From PALSA-243 sp963743705 (GTDB lineage: Bacteria > Acidobacteriota > Terriglobia > Bryobacterales > Bryobacteraceae): a stretch of 64,000 nucleotides of DNA. The notes under the pieces are model-generated. The model saw only the letters and a list, made by a program, of their open reading frames with translations. It made no database searches and was not told where the DNA came from. Where the stretch lies: contig CAVUQS010000019.1 of the NCBI GenBank assembly GCA_963743705.1, positions 620,001-684,000 of the forward strand, given 5' to 3'. This document shows, in pieces, positions 35,758 through 45,586 of this stretch (position 1 is the first letter of the stretch; the number at the start of each line of letters is the position of its first letter). A program made the position numbers and the translations under genes.

Positions 35758-36662
35758 ATGAGGAAACCGAGGTTGTTCGTCGGATCGTCGACTTCTGGTC
35801 TCGCTGTAGCGAGGGAGGTCGCCAATCAGCTGGAGGCAGCGGGATGTGGCAGTGCGACCGGTTGGAAAGAAAATGTATTCCTGGTCGGTGCGGGTACTCT
35901 CGACACCCTCGCGAAGAAAGCAAAGGAATTTGACTGCGCGGTTTTCATATGGTCCGCCGACGATACAACGGAGAGTCGGGGCGAAGCCTCGGCTTCTCCG
36001 CGTGATAATGTGATTTTCGAATGCGGCCTTTTCATGGGTGTTCTCGGTAGAGACAGAGTTTTCGTGGTTTGTGACGAAAAGGCGCATCTCAAGATACCGT
36101 CTGATTTCGCCGGGATAACGTTGGCAATGTACGACGGGGATCGAGTGACGACAGAGCGCGCGTCTGCCGTGAGAGAGGCTTGTGACACGATTGCGGACAC
36201 AATCCGAGCGCTTCCGCACCATTTCGATAAACTGGTGGGGAGATGGGTCTCTCGATATGCGGAGACGGCGGATCGCGACCACATGGAGGTAATCGACGAA
36301 GTCGACGTTGATTGTTCATACGATCGAATCATTCTAATAGCGCCCCGAACGGAAAGGCCGAAACCTATGTTGCGAAAGGAAGTCTCTACGGAAATCAACT
36401 CGTAGGCGAGTGGGAACATTGGGACGGAGGCTCCTTAGCTAATGGTCGATTTATGCTTGTCGTCGGTCCTTTGAGTGATGTCATGTATGGATACTGCACC
36501 GGGCGAGACGCAAATGGATCGATGGTATTCGATACCTGGGTTCTTGTTAGGAAAGCCGGGATAGATGATGCTGAGGTTCATAGGCGCCTGTCATGGGGTG
36601 AAAAGACGCTGCTTGGAAATACCCTCACCTTGCCGCCGCCGAAATTCGAGGATGAGGGATAG
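35758..36662 (+). CDS. TIR-like (CAP12/Pycsar-effector type) protein with C-terminal beta domain, one frame break
   Basis: Residues 1-155 match the nucleotide-binding TIR-like domain: KPRLFVGSSTSGLAVAREV, DCAVFIWSADDTTESRGE, PRDNVIFECGLFMGVLGRDR (putative catalytic Glu88) and LKIPSDFAGITLAMYDGD. Related TIR proteins hydrolyse NAD+ as abortive defence effectors. The C-terminal part begins KLVGRWVSRY. At about 36340 the frame changes: frame one runs to a stop at 36405, but family-like sequence continues in the next frame (SAPNGKAETYVAKG to the stop at 36662). The break sits in a CCCC run where one more C would restore APPNGKAE. Together about 300 residues. Confidence 0.8.
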
Positions 36663-36724
36663 AACCGGTGTGGCCACGTTGGTGATGAAGTCATACTGAA
36701 CGGTGTCCTTCATTGCGGCGGGGA

Positions 36725-39700
36725 TCAAGTTGCTAATCGATCGAGATTGAGACGTTCGCGCCATCGCCGCACGGCCATCACGTCGAAACGCTCGCCCTCG
36801 AAGACAATCTGGCGGAGCGGCTGTGCGATCTTGGCGTTCTGGCGCAGCAATTCGCGTATTTCCATCCAACGGACTTCGCCCTCTGAGTTACGGGTGACCA
36901 ACATGACAGGAAAGGCCTGCTGTTTCCAGTATCTTGCGTGGCGCTCTTTCTGGATTGAGAAGATTTCGGCCCCGTCGCGTTTGCGCACCCGGCGCCAGGA
37001 ATCTCCAGACTTGAGCTGCAAATAGAGCTTTCGCCCTGTAGCTTCACCATCATCATTCTTGAACTCGATTTCCATGTCGATGCCGTGGTCGCTGACATTG
37101 AACTCCCGGGAGATCTGGCCGGCCAACGCGACCGTCGAGATGACTTCCCCGACCAGTGCTCGTTCTTTGCTTTCGTTGTCGAGTTCGCGATCGGATTCCT
37201 GGTGTAACTCGCTAACGCGCTGTCTTAATTCCAGGCTGGCGAAATATTCCTCCATTTCATCCCACAGCGGCACGCGCTCCTCGCACTGGGCACAAATGAT
37301 GGTTGGTCCGTCCGTTTTGGAGGATCGCGAATTCTTGCGGCCCTTGATGGCCGCCTTTGGCGCAATACCCGACCGCCATTCCTCTACGCGCTGTCGCGCG
37401 ATCTCTCGATTCCCCACCGGAGTCCCGCAACTCTCGCAGACGCTGATACCGGAGCCGCTCTAGATTCTGAGCCTTGCGCTGGAGATGCTCATAGATGTAC
37501 CGATCAAGAGAATCTTCTCCTCGATGGAAATTCCGGGATCGAAATACGCTTCGATCTCGCCCGCGCCTTCGCCGAGACGCGTCTGTTTGATTCCCAATTG
37601 CTTTCCAGTTGTGGTTTTGAAATCGGCGGCGTACTTCCATAGCTCGTGCTTTTCGAACGTGTTTGTATAGTGCAGGCGGACCACCAGGGTGGCGTAAATG
37701 TTGTCCAGGAAGCCGTCAAAGCGATAGCTCACCAGTACGGCGGGATGGCCGGTCAGTTCCGGGCGTTCGCGCCGGTAGTAGCTGGGAAAGATTAACATCG
37801 GACCATGTGGAGATGCTCGCGCAGGCACATTCCGCGTTCCACCAGCGTCTGATGCATGGCGTGGAGCACAAATCGCTCATCGTCAGCCGACAGTCTCTGT
37901 GTTGAGGGCGAATAATGTAGATTGCCAGTTAGGACGCGTTCCTCTTCGATACAGCCTCTCTCGTATGGGTCGTCTCTCAAGGTTTGGATCACAGCTTGCG
38001 CATAGCTATTGATGCGCTCCGGTTGCAACAGAACCCAGCCTCCGAACTTCAGCTCCCAGAGCACGCTGGGACCTGCTAGGAGACCAGTGACGGCGAGCAA
38101 CTCCTCATCTCGGAATATCTCGTTTTTGGCCGCCAGGCGCAGGCGCAGGAAATCGCGCAGTTCGTTAAGCCGCAACAAAACGCGCCCTTCGTCCTTCAGC
38201 CCGACTATCTCCTCTTTCAGGCGTTTGAAGATCACGGAGAAGTTCGCCAAGGCACGTTGGTCCAATCGATGCCAGCGAGGATTGCTTCCTTCAACTCACT
38301 GCAGCCGGCGCCTGTTTTGGCGCTGGTCTCGAAGATGTGTTCTTCAAAACCACGCTCTGCGGCAAACTTCTGGAGCTCGGTCTTGGCGACACGGAGCCCA
38401 CCGGCGTCCACGCGGCCCACTGCGAGCAGCTTGGCGAATGGGGATTTGGAAGCGCGCGTCAAAATCGCGATCCCATTGACCCAGGGAATCGAAGAGGTTC
38501 TCTTTCTTCGATCGAAAACGAGCACCGCCAGCGCGGCGTCCTCTATATAAAGTTGGTGGATCAAGCGCTGGTCTGCCTGGTCGCCGAAATCCCAAAGCCA
38601 GATCTCCCGCTCGGCGGACTTATCAGAAACGTGGATGGGCGATTGCGTTGCCCAGGCTCCTACCGTCGAGTCGCTGGCTTTCCATTCATTCAGCGCCAAT
38701 CGCATCGAAAGGCCGTCTTTTCCGCGCCGGATTCGCCCACGAGCAAGACCTTTGCGTTGGTGTATTCCACCTGTGCTGGCTGCTGCTGCCCCGCAGGTTC
38801 CGTGCCGATCCGGGCCTCCCAGACCCGACAGACGCCGTTAACCGCGCCGGAGAGCGCCTGCACTCCGTCCGGGCTCCAGCCCACGCTCAAGACGCTGGCG
38901 GAGTGGCCTTCCAGCACCCGCAGGCACCGGCCCGTTGCCACCTCCCACACCCGCACGGTATTGTCATCGCCGCCGGAGAGCGCCTGCACTCCGTCCGGGC
39001 TCCAGCCCACGCTCCAGACCTGGCGGAGTGGCCTTCCAGCACCCGCAGGCACCGGCCCGTTGCCACCTCCCACACCCGCACGGTATTGTCGTCGCCCGCC
39101 GGAGAGCGCCTGCTACTCCGTCTCGGGCTCCAGCTCTACGCTCAAGACTCTCGCGCGGAGTGGCCTTCCAGCACCCGCAGGCACCGGCCCGTTGCCACCT
39201 CCCACACCCGCAGCGGTATTGTCAGCGCCTGGCCGGAGAGCGCCTGCAACTCCGTCTCGGGCTCCAGGCCCACGCTCAGGGACGCTCGCGCGGAGTGGCC
39301 TTCCAGCACCCGCAGGCACCGGCCCGTTGCCACCTCCCACACCCGCACGGTATTGTCAGCGCTCGCCGGAGAGCGCCTGCACTCCGTCTCGGGCTCCAGC
39401 TCCACGCTCAAGACGCTGCCCGGAGTGGCCTTCCAGCGCCCGCAGGCACCGGCCCGTTGCCACCTCCCACACCCGCACGGTATTGTCAGCGCCGCCGGAG
39501 AGCGCTCTGCACTCCCGCCGGCTCCAGCTCCACGCTCAAGACGCTGTGCGGAGTGGCCTTCCAGCACCCGCAGGCACCGGCCCGTTGCCCACCTCCCACA
39601 CCCGCACGGTCTTGTCATCGCCTGGCCGGAGAGCTGCTCTGCTACTCCGTCCCGGGCTCCAGCCCACGCTCAAGACGCTGTCGGAGTGGCCTTCCAGCAC

Positions 39701-41054
39701 CCGCAGGCACCCGCCCGTTGCCACCTCCCACACCCGCACGGTATTGTCAGCGCTCACCGGAGAGCGCCTGCACTCCCGTCGCGGAACCAGGCCACGCTCA
39801 AGACGCTGGCGGAGTGGCCTTCCAGCACCCGCAGGCACCGGCCCGTTGCCACCTCCCACACCCGCACGGTATTGTCAGCGCTCGCCGGAGAGCGCCTGCA
39901 CTCCCGTCTCGGGTCCAGCTCCACGCTCAAGACGCTGGGCGGAGTGGCCTTCCAGCACCCGCAGCACCGGCCCGTTGCCACCTCCCACACCCGCACGGTC
40001 TTGTCATCGCCGCCGGAGAGCGCCTGCACTCCGACCGGGCTCCAGGCCCACGCTCCAGACGCTGGCGGAGTGGCCTTCCAGGCACCCGCAGGCACCGGCC
40101 CGTTGCCACCTCCCACACCCGCACGGTCTTGTCATCGCCGCCGGAGAGCGCCTGCACTCCGTCCGGGCTCCAGCCCCACGCTCAAGACGCTGGCGGAGCG
40201 GCCTTCCAGCACCCGCAGGCACCGGCCCGTTGCCACCTCCCACACCCGCACGGTCTTGTCATCGCCGCCGGAGAGCGCCTGCACTCCGTCCGGGCTCCAG
40301 CCCACGCTCCAGACGGCTGGCGGAGTGGCCTTCCAGCACCCGCAGGCACCGGCCCGTTGCCACCTCCCACACCCGCACGGTCTTGTCATCGCCGCCGGAG
40401 AGCGCCTGCACTCCGTCCGGGCTCCAGCCCCACGCTCAAGACGCTGGCGGAGTGGCCTTCCAGCACCCGCAGGCACCGGCCCGTTGCCACCTCCCACACC
40501 CGCACGGTCTGTCATCGCCGCCGGAGAGCGCCTGCACTCCGTCCGGGCTTCAACTCACCGAGCGTACGGGATCCGTGTGGCCCAGTGAGAGAATTTTTGC
40601 CGTGAGGGCGGCCTGCATTCTGCTCGGCAGTGGATTTTGTTTCGGACGGGCGGAGGCTTTTAAGAAGCGCCGGATAAGACTCGTCACGCGCCTTCGGCGC
40701 GCCAATCTACGTACAAGAACGGCTGCCAAGGCGGAGGCACAGGCCACTCATTCAGCCGCAGCGGCACGAAGCGCAGTTCACGGTTCAACGGATCGCGAAA
40801 CCGGAATAGTGCCTGCTTCGAGCCGCGTCCAGTCCGTTCCCTCTGCGTTGGCGGACATGCACAGAACCAGGACTCGCGATTGCTCCAGACCCTTCTCGAT
40901 CCTATCTGGGATGTGTGCGCCCAGAGGAATCTCCCATTGGTCGAACCAGACACGGACGCCATCGGCTTTCAATCGCTCCGCCAGCGCTGCGGACCACTGG
41001 CCGGTCTTTGGAGCTGTAACTCAGGAAGACATCGAACGCGAAGTGATCACTCAT
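36725..41054 (-). pseudogene. Giant TIR - WD40 repeats - Ras-like GTPase - zinc ribbon - DUF4365 gene, many frame breaks
   Basis: Read from 41054 down: TIR domain (FDVFLSYSSKDRPVVR, GVRVWFDQWEIPLGAHIPD, CMSANAEGTDWTRLEAGT), a linker, about 14 WD40 repeats, then a Roc/Ras-like GTPase (KVLLVGESGAEKTAF, IWLWDFGDQADQRLIHQ, FETSAKTGAG), a COR-like region (EEIVGLKDEGRVLLRLNELR, VWELKFGGWVLLQPERIN-like, FPSYYRRERPELTGHPAVLV), a CESC..CAQC zinc ribbon and a C-terminal DUF4365 domain (GIDMEIEFKNDDGEATG, LYLQLKSGD, RHARYWKQQAFPVMLV). The P-loop has Glu where Gly is usual. I count at least ten frame changes plus an in-frame TGA (40550-40552) where WD repeats have Trp. About 1440 codons long. It is a STAND/NLR-like conflict protein by design. 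Confidence 0.8.
38850..40560 (-). repeat. Tandem array of about 14 near-identical 126-base WD40 units
   Basis: A repeating unit translating (minus strand) as VRVWEVATGRCLRVLEGH then SASVLSVGWSPDGVQALSGGDD, 42 residues or 126 bases per WD40 blade. Unit-to-unit spacing read from the GTGGCCTTCCAGC marker is 126 at both ends of the array but 128-133 in the middle, because the middle copies (about 39060-40070) carry extra bases such as CTCG, CTGG or an added T. Identity between copies is otherwise very high, a sign of recent expansion or homogenisation. Not a CRISPR: the units are contiguous and coding. Confidence 0.9.
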
Positions 41055-41214
41055 GGGAAGAGGTAGCGCGGGATCGACGCCGCAGACTGTCAAAGTTAAC
41101 AGATAAATTGGGCGAATAGGCTGGCATTCTTTTGCGTTCCGGGTGATAGTCTATCGCAATCCGGAATATGCGATTGGCGGTGGCGTCCGACACGGTTAAC
41201 GGCGACGATGAAGC

Positions 41215-41260
41215 TTGATCGGCGCGCTCCGCGCGCTTGCGCCGGCCGGAGGCCTACGCC
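41215..41260 (+). repeat. REP-like palindromic repeat, copy 1
   Basis: GATCGGCGCGCTCCGCGCGC followed by TTGCGCCGGCCGGAGGC contains the dyad GCGCGC-TCC-GCGCGC and the palindrome GCCGGCCGG. A near-identical copy sits at 47167-47214. It lies in the non-coding stretch between the TIR giant (start 41054) and the fucosidase gene, where no further feature is seen. Confidence 0.55.
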
Positions 41261-41296
41261 ACGGGATGTTAGACTGCCCCCAACGTCACGTGGGTC

Positions 41297-42865
41297 TTGG
41301 TTATTTGCGATTTCGCTGATGGTGCAAATCGGTGCGGCGCAAACGGGGCCGCCTGTGACGCCGGCGATCGTGGCGGCCGCGCTGCGGCGAAGGGGGCGAC
41401 GGCCAGCGGGCCGGTTCAAGCGACGTGGGAATCGATCCGCGCGAACTATACCGTGCCGCAGTGGTTCATCGACGCCAAGTTTGGCATCACCATGCACTGG
41501 GGGCTTTACTCGGTCGCCGCGTACCACAATGAGTGGTACGAGAAATACATGTATTCCACGTTTTCGGACTGGCACTCGCAGAATTTCGGGCCGCCGGATC
41601 AGTTCGGATACAAGGATTTCATTCCCCTCTTCACCGCGAAAGCGTTCGACGCGGATGACGTGGCGGCGCTAGTGAAAGAATCGGGGGCGAAATACTTCGT
41701 GCCGACCGCCGAACATCACGACGGCTTTTCGTTGTGGGACAGCGCGATCAATCCGTTCAACGCGGCGCGGATGGGGCCGCATCGCGATTTGATTGGAGAG
41801 ATGGCGGCGGCGGCGCGAAAGGCCGGACTGAAATTCGGCGTGTGCAACCACAGCATCGAGCATTACACGTTCATCCGGCCGACGCCGGGATTGAAGACCG
41901 ATCTGGACGATCCGAAGTACGCCGATTTCTATTGGACCAACCATAGCGACGCGCGGTTGCAACAGTTCCTGGAGGACTGGGTGGCCAAGAGCATGGAGCT
42001 GATCGATCGGTATCAGTTGGACATCCTTTGGTATGACAACGGGGTCAACTCGCGGGACTACGATCCGCTCAAGATGAAGGTGGCTGCTTATTACTACAAC
42101 CGGGCCCGGCAATGGGGAAAGCAAGTCACGATCGAAACCAAGGACTCAGCGTTTCTTGCGGGCAGCGTTCTCGATTTCGAGAAACTGAACCCGCGCGGGC
42201 CGACGCAAATCCTGAAGGGAATTTGGGACGCGGAAGAGCCGATTGGGAGCACGTGGGGCTATTCCGCCGCCAACCCGGTGGAGACGTTTCGCGGGCCGCA
42301 GTCGGTGATCAGCGAACTATGCACCGTGCTGAGCATGAACGGCAACCTGCTGCTGAACCTTTCGCCGGATGGGCAAGGCGCGATCAACGCCGCGCAGCGG
42401 AACACGCTGCATGAGATCGGAAAATGGCTGGCGGTGAACGGCGAGGCCATCTATGGAACGCATAACTGGATGGTGGATGGCGAAGGTTTTACCCGGCTAC
42501 CGCCGCGCGGCGGACGCGGGGAGAATCCGACTGCTGCGGCGCCTTCCGAAGCGCAATCGCCGAAGGCGGTGGTCTACCGGTTCACGGTGAAGGGCGATAG
42601 TCTTTACGCCATTGCTCAATCGTGGCCGGGAGAGACGGGGGTGATTACATCGCTGGCTACTGGCAAAGCTCCAGCGGGAAAGATCGAGAGCGTTGAGCTG
42701 TTGGGCAATGCAGGCAAGCTGGAGTTCACGCAGGACGATCGAGGCTTGAAGGTAAAATTGCCGGCGCAAAGGCCATGCGACTACGCATACTCGCTCAAGA
42801 TCACCGGGCTGAAGATGAATCCGGCGGGGCCGCCGACGCCCGCGGTCATGGCGGATTTACGTTGA
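41297..42865 (+). CDS. GH29 alpha-L-fucosidase, 5-prime end frame-shifted
   Basis: A fucosidase of about 500 residues: KFGITMHWGLYSVAAYHNEWY, KYFVPTAEHHDGFSLWDS, HRDLIGEMAAAARKAGLKFG, and LDILWYDNG (nucleophile Asp at about 246 of the long frame), then LMLSMNGNLLLNLSPDGQG-like VLSMNGNLLLNLSPDG. These match family 29, which removes alpha-L-fucose from glycans. The catalytic part is intact. The signal peptide is in another frame (WLFAISLMVQIGAAQTG, from ATG 41208), so a frame change lies at about 41385-41400 next to a GGGGG run; the TTG at 41297 is not a likely true start. Confidence 0.85.
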   Translation: MVICDFADGANRCGANGAACDAGDRGGRAAAKGATASGPVQATWESIRANYTVPQWFIDAKFGITMHWGLYSVAAYHNEWYEKYMYSTFSDWHSQNFGPPDQFGYKDFIPLFTAKAFDADDVAALVKESGAKYFVPTAEHHDGFSLWDSAINPFNAARMGPHRDLIGEMAAAARKAGLKFGVCNHSIEHYTFIRPTPGLKTDLDDPKYADFYWTNHSDARLQQFLEDWVAKSMELIDRYQLDILWYDNGVNSRDYDPLKMKVAAYYYNRARQWGKQVTIETKDSAFLAGSVLDFEKLNPRGPTQILKGIWDAEEPIGSTWGYSAANPVETFRGPQSVISELCTVLSMNGNLLLNLSPDGQGAINAAQRNTLHEIGKWLAVNGEAIYGTHNWMVDGEGFTRLPPRGGRGENPTAAAPSEAQSPKAVVYRFTVKGDSLYAIAQSWPGETGVITSLATGKAPAGKIESVELLGNAGKLEFTQDDRGLKVKLPAQRPCDYAYSLKITGLKMNPAGPPTPAVMADLR

Positions 42866-42939
42866 GTCCCGGCGCCGAAGGAAAACACTTTCATGAGCGA
42901 CAATGAAGCAATCCCTGGGTATCGCACAAGGAGTTTGCT

Positions 42940-43662
42940 ATGAACCGCCGCCATCTTTTGGCCGGACTCGCCTTGGCAAGCGCTCGGGCGAGGGCACAAA
43001 CCCCCGCAACCGGCCCCGCCAGCGAATCGCTGTATATTCCCAAACCGCAACTGGTTGAAGATCGCCGGTTTCTCCACGATTTCATGGAGGAATTTGCGTT
43101 CGTCGATCTGGTGACGGTTTCGCCGTCGCTGCGAATCACTCACATTCCGGTCTGGCTCGACCGAACCGCCGGCGCATATGGAACGATTCACGGGCACATC
43201 TCGCGCCAGAATCCGCAGAGCAGCGCTTTCGATGGCAAACAAACCGGGGTCATTGTTTTCCATGGACCGCAAGGATACATCTCGCCAACCTGGTACGCGA
43301 AGACCGACAATGTGGTGCCGACCTGGAATTTCGCGGTGGTCCACGCGACCGGGAAACTGCGGCCGGTGGAAGGTAAGAAGGAACTGAATGAGTTGCTTGC
43401 CAAGTTGATCGCCAAATTCGAAAGCTACGAGGGTACGAGCTACGACTTCACCAAAATCGATGACAGCTATAAGTACGGCCTGATGGGCGGTATTATCGGC
43501 TTCGAACTCGAGATTGAGCTACTGGAAGGTAAGTTCAAGCTTGGGCAGGACCGGAGCGCTGCTGACAGGCAGAGCCTGTTGAAAAAGCTGGGAGAGGCCA
43601 GGGCACCGCGCACGCTTCGCGAATTCACGGCAGGTTTCTACGAACGGCAAAGTAAGATCTGA
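42940..43662 (+). CDS. Exported PaiB/FMN-binding-type protein
   Basis: A 240-residue protein whose body matches the FMN-binding PaiB family: SLYIPKPQLVEDRRFLHDFM, LRITHIPVWLDR, GTIHGHISRQNPQ, and FHGPQGYISPTWYAKTDNVVPTWNFAVVHATG. Classical PaiB is cytosolic (negative regulator of sporulation/protease genes in Bacillus), but here the N-terminus is a twin-Arg-like signal (MNRRHLLAGLALASARARAQ). So it is probably a periplasmic flavin or haem-binding protein, not a transcription factor. TTGCT before the ATG gives a weak ribosome site. Confidence 0.8.
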   Translation: MNRRHLLAGLALASARARAQTPATGPASESLYIPKPQLVEDRRFLHDFMEEFAFVDLVTVSPSLRITHIPVWLDRTAGAYGTIHGHISRQNPQSSAFDGKQTGVIVFHGPQGYISPTWYAKTDNVVPTWNFAVVHATGKLRPVEGKKELNELLAKLIAKFESYEGTSYDFTKIDDSYKYGLMGGIIGFELEIELLEGKFKLGQDRSAADRQSLLKKLGEARAPRTLREFTAGFYERQSKI

Positions 43663-43723
43663 CCACCGGCGGAGACGGCCGAGCCCAGCCCGCCTCACCT
43701 ACTGACTCGGCCCTTGTGTTGGA

Positions 43724-44650
43724 TTAGTCAGGGCCACCAGCACCTCGGCGCCGGCCGGCCCCCGCATTGAGGGCAGCAGCCGCCCGTGGGTCGCTGGCAT
43801 TCATGTTCTCCGCCTTCATTTCGCCCGCCGTCATTTTGTCGACCAGGGCCTGAGTCTGCCCCTGGAAATACGCTGCTTGGATTTCCTGCTTGGTGAGGCC
43901 CGCTTTGAGTAGAATCATAACTTTTCCCAATTCCTCCTCATAGGCGCCATGGTTGTCACCCCTGTACGCCTCCCTGGTCAGATATTCGGTAGTCCCCTCA
44001 TTCACCGCCCTCCATTCCTTGCCGACCCCAGGTTGCGCAAACGAATCGTAAAACTTCCTATTACAAAAAAAATGGAGCATCTCGTGCACCACAGTTGAGA
44101 GATGGACGCCAGTGCCGTGCAAGTAGATCCGCTTCGAATCATCGAGCATCGCCATCATCGTGATGTGATCGTCTTTGCTGGCATGCTTGTCATCGGCGTT
44201 CACATCCACGCGACTATATGTTGTGCATCCGTACGACTGCATTATCCCCAAGACCGTCCCGTCATCTCCATAAACCGCGTCGCCATGCTGCCCGCCTAGC
44301 GCGTGGACTACGTTGGTCCATACCTGATCGTCGGGAGCCACCGCGAAGACATCGTCGAGATTGCCTTGGATGGCATTCTGGAGGTCTCCCATCTTCTTTC
44401 TGTCCAGAAGGGCGCCATACGCATTGACGAGAAACTGCATTGCGCTTCGTACCTTGCTCCTGAATTCCGGCGGATATCGCCTCCCGCCGGCATATGCGGG
44501 ATTCACATTCCACTTCAGCGAGCGGGAGTCCACGCCACCGCGTGGCAGCGATGCCAGCGTTTCCCGCAGGTTCGTTTCCTTGCGTGTGGCTTCAGTGTCA
44601 CAGTCCGGGCAGCTCTTGGTGTAGGTTCTTTTGTGTTTGGCGCAGATCAT
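43724..44650 (-). CDS. HExxH zinc metallopeptidase-like protein, TIR-gene partner
   Basis: A 308-residue protein starting after GGGAGG on the minus strand. It has an N-terminal Cys/His cluster (CAKHKRTYTKSCPDC, likely metal-binding), a middle domain, then HEMLH (189-193) in STVVHEMLHFFCN and the Glu-containing RAVNEGTTEYLT (about 214-225), the third ligand of a gluzincin. The C-terminus is Ala/Gly-rich. It lies 65 bases after a TIR protein gene on the same strand, so the two probably form one transcript. No family name is known to me; the protease call rests on the motif order. Confidence 0.7.
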   Translation of the reverse strand: MICAKHKRTYTKSCPDCDTEATRKETNLRETLASLPRGGVDSRSLKWNVNPAYAGGRRYPPEFRSKVRSAMQFLVNAYGALLDRKKMGDLQNAIQGNLDDVFAVAPDDQVWTNVVHALGGQHGDAVYGDDGTVLGIMQSYGCTTYSRVDVNADDKHASKDDHITMMAMLDDSKRIYLHGTGVHLSTVVHEMLHFFCNRKFYDSFAQPGVGKEWRAVNEGTTEYLTREAYRGDNHGAYEEELGKVMILLKAGLTKQEIQAAYFQGQTQALVDKMTAGEMKAENMNASDPRAAAALNAGAGRRRGAGGPD

Positions 44651-44715
44651 GTCGATAGCCTCCCTAACGTGCAGATTATACTCGAAGGGTTTCCAGGCGG
44701 GCTGTGCCGTTATTC

Positions 44716-45559
44716 CTAGGGCCGATCGGGTTGGACTCTATGCGCAACAAAGACAACCGGGCGGTGGAATGAGTAAGCGGTATCGTCCGTTCTGAGGGTA
44801 AATTGGATGGAGTCTCCTTCGACAGTTCCCTTATAGTGATGGCTCTCTTCGAAATTCTCCCTACCGCTTCTTAGCCACGTCTTAGTCGTAAAAGTGATTC
44901 GGTTTCCTGTCAATTTTCCGTCAAGGATGGTCCGGCCGTCGCCCTCCGCATCTTCGCAATAGCCCGCCATACCGGTGAGCGTGGAGCCATCGACCTCAAA
45001 CTCCAGTATCGTGTCGTGGGTCGACCCCCAGTCGTATGTCACGCTCGCATGCCACTTACCGGCGACATCGACCCGCGGTTTCGCCTCGTTCTCTGTCACG
45101 CGAAGGTCCCGGTGCAGCACATCGATCAACCGCCGGGCATCCAGATGGAAGTTCTGGTCGCGGATTTCTATCGCCTGGCGCTGGCTTAGCGTGCGCAGAC
45201 TGTCAGGCAACTCATCCGCGCCAGGCAGGGTGCGCGTCGCCCACGAGAACCGGAATTACACGAATTCCGCGCTGCAAAGCCATGGAGATCTCACTGCGGA
45301 CGAAATCGTTGGAGCTATCGAGCCGCCGCACGCCATTCTTGTCGGTGATCGTAAGCCATCGACTTCCAATCACGGCGATGAGGACTTCTGCCCGATTGAT
45401 TTCCCGCTCGATCACGGCGGCGAAATCATCACCGCCCGCGATGGAGTCGAGGTCCATGTAGACGTTGGCCGCGCCAAATTGGGCGCTCAGGATATCGAAT
45501 AATCTTCCGGCATACCCGCTGCTATCTTCCCGCCGGTAACTCAGAAATACTCCAGGCAT
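44716..45559 (-). CDS. TIR protein with C-terminal GxW beta domain, one frame break
   Basis: First frame (45559-45212): a TIR domain with FLSYRREDSSGYAGRLFDIL, NVYMDLDSIAGGDDF, AEVLIAVIGSRWL and DFVRSEISMALQRGIRVIPV (putative catalytic Glu90). Second frame (to 44716): DSLRTLSQRQAIEIRDQNFH closes the TIR fold, then VDVAGKWHASVTYDWGST and a run of beta-like strands with IQFTLRTDDTAYSF. The break is at about 45230, where removing one C from GCGCACCCTG gives GDATLPGADELP, so this is one gene of about 280 codons. The GKW-start beta domain resembles the one at the end of the other TIR-like gene at 35758. Confidence 0.8.
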
Positions 45560-45586
45560 GGGATGTTATCAACTCGGCGGCGGCGT

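Noticed and set aside
38850..40560. CRISPR array or satellite
   Set aside because: Units are contiguous 126-base coding WD40 blades with no unique spacers and no cas genes nearby.
36725..41054. Treating the minus-strand fragments as seven or more separate small genes
   Set aside because: The fragments continue one another in family order (TIR, WD40, GTPase, COR-like, zinc ribbon, DUF4365) with abutting ends; they are one locus with frame breaks.
38337..41066. A 909-residue plus-strand open frame (and overlapping ones at 38648-40588 and 38935-40605)
   Set aside because: They are antisense to the WD40 array. The 126-base repeat has no stops in those frames, so long frames appear by repetition; the product is Pro/Arg/Ser-rich nonsense.
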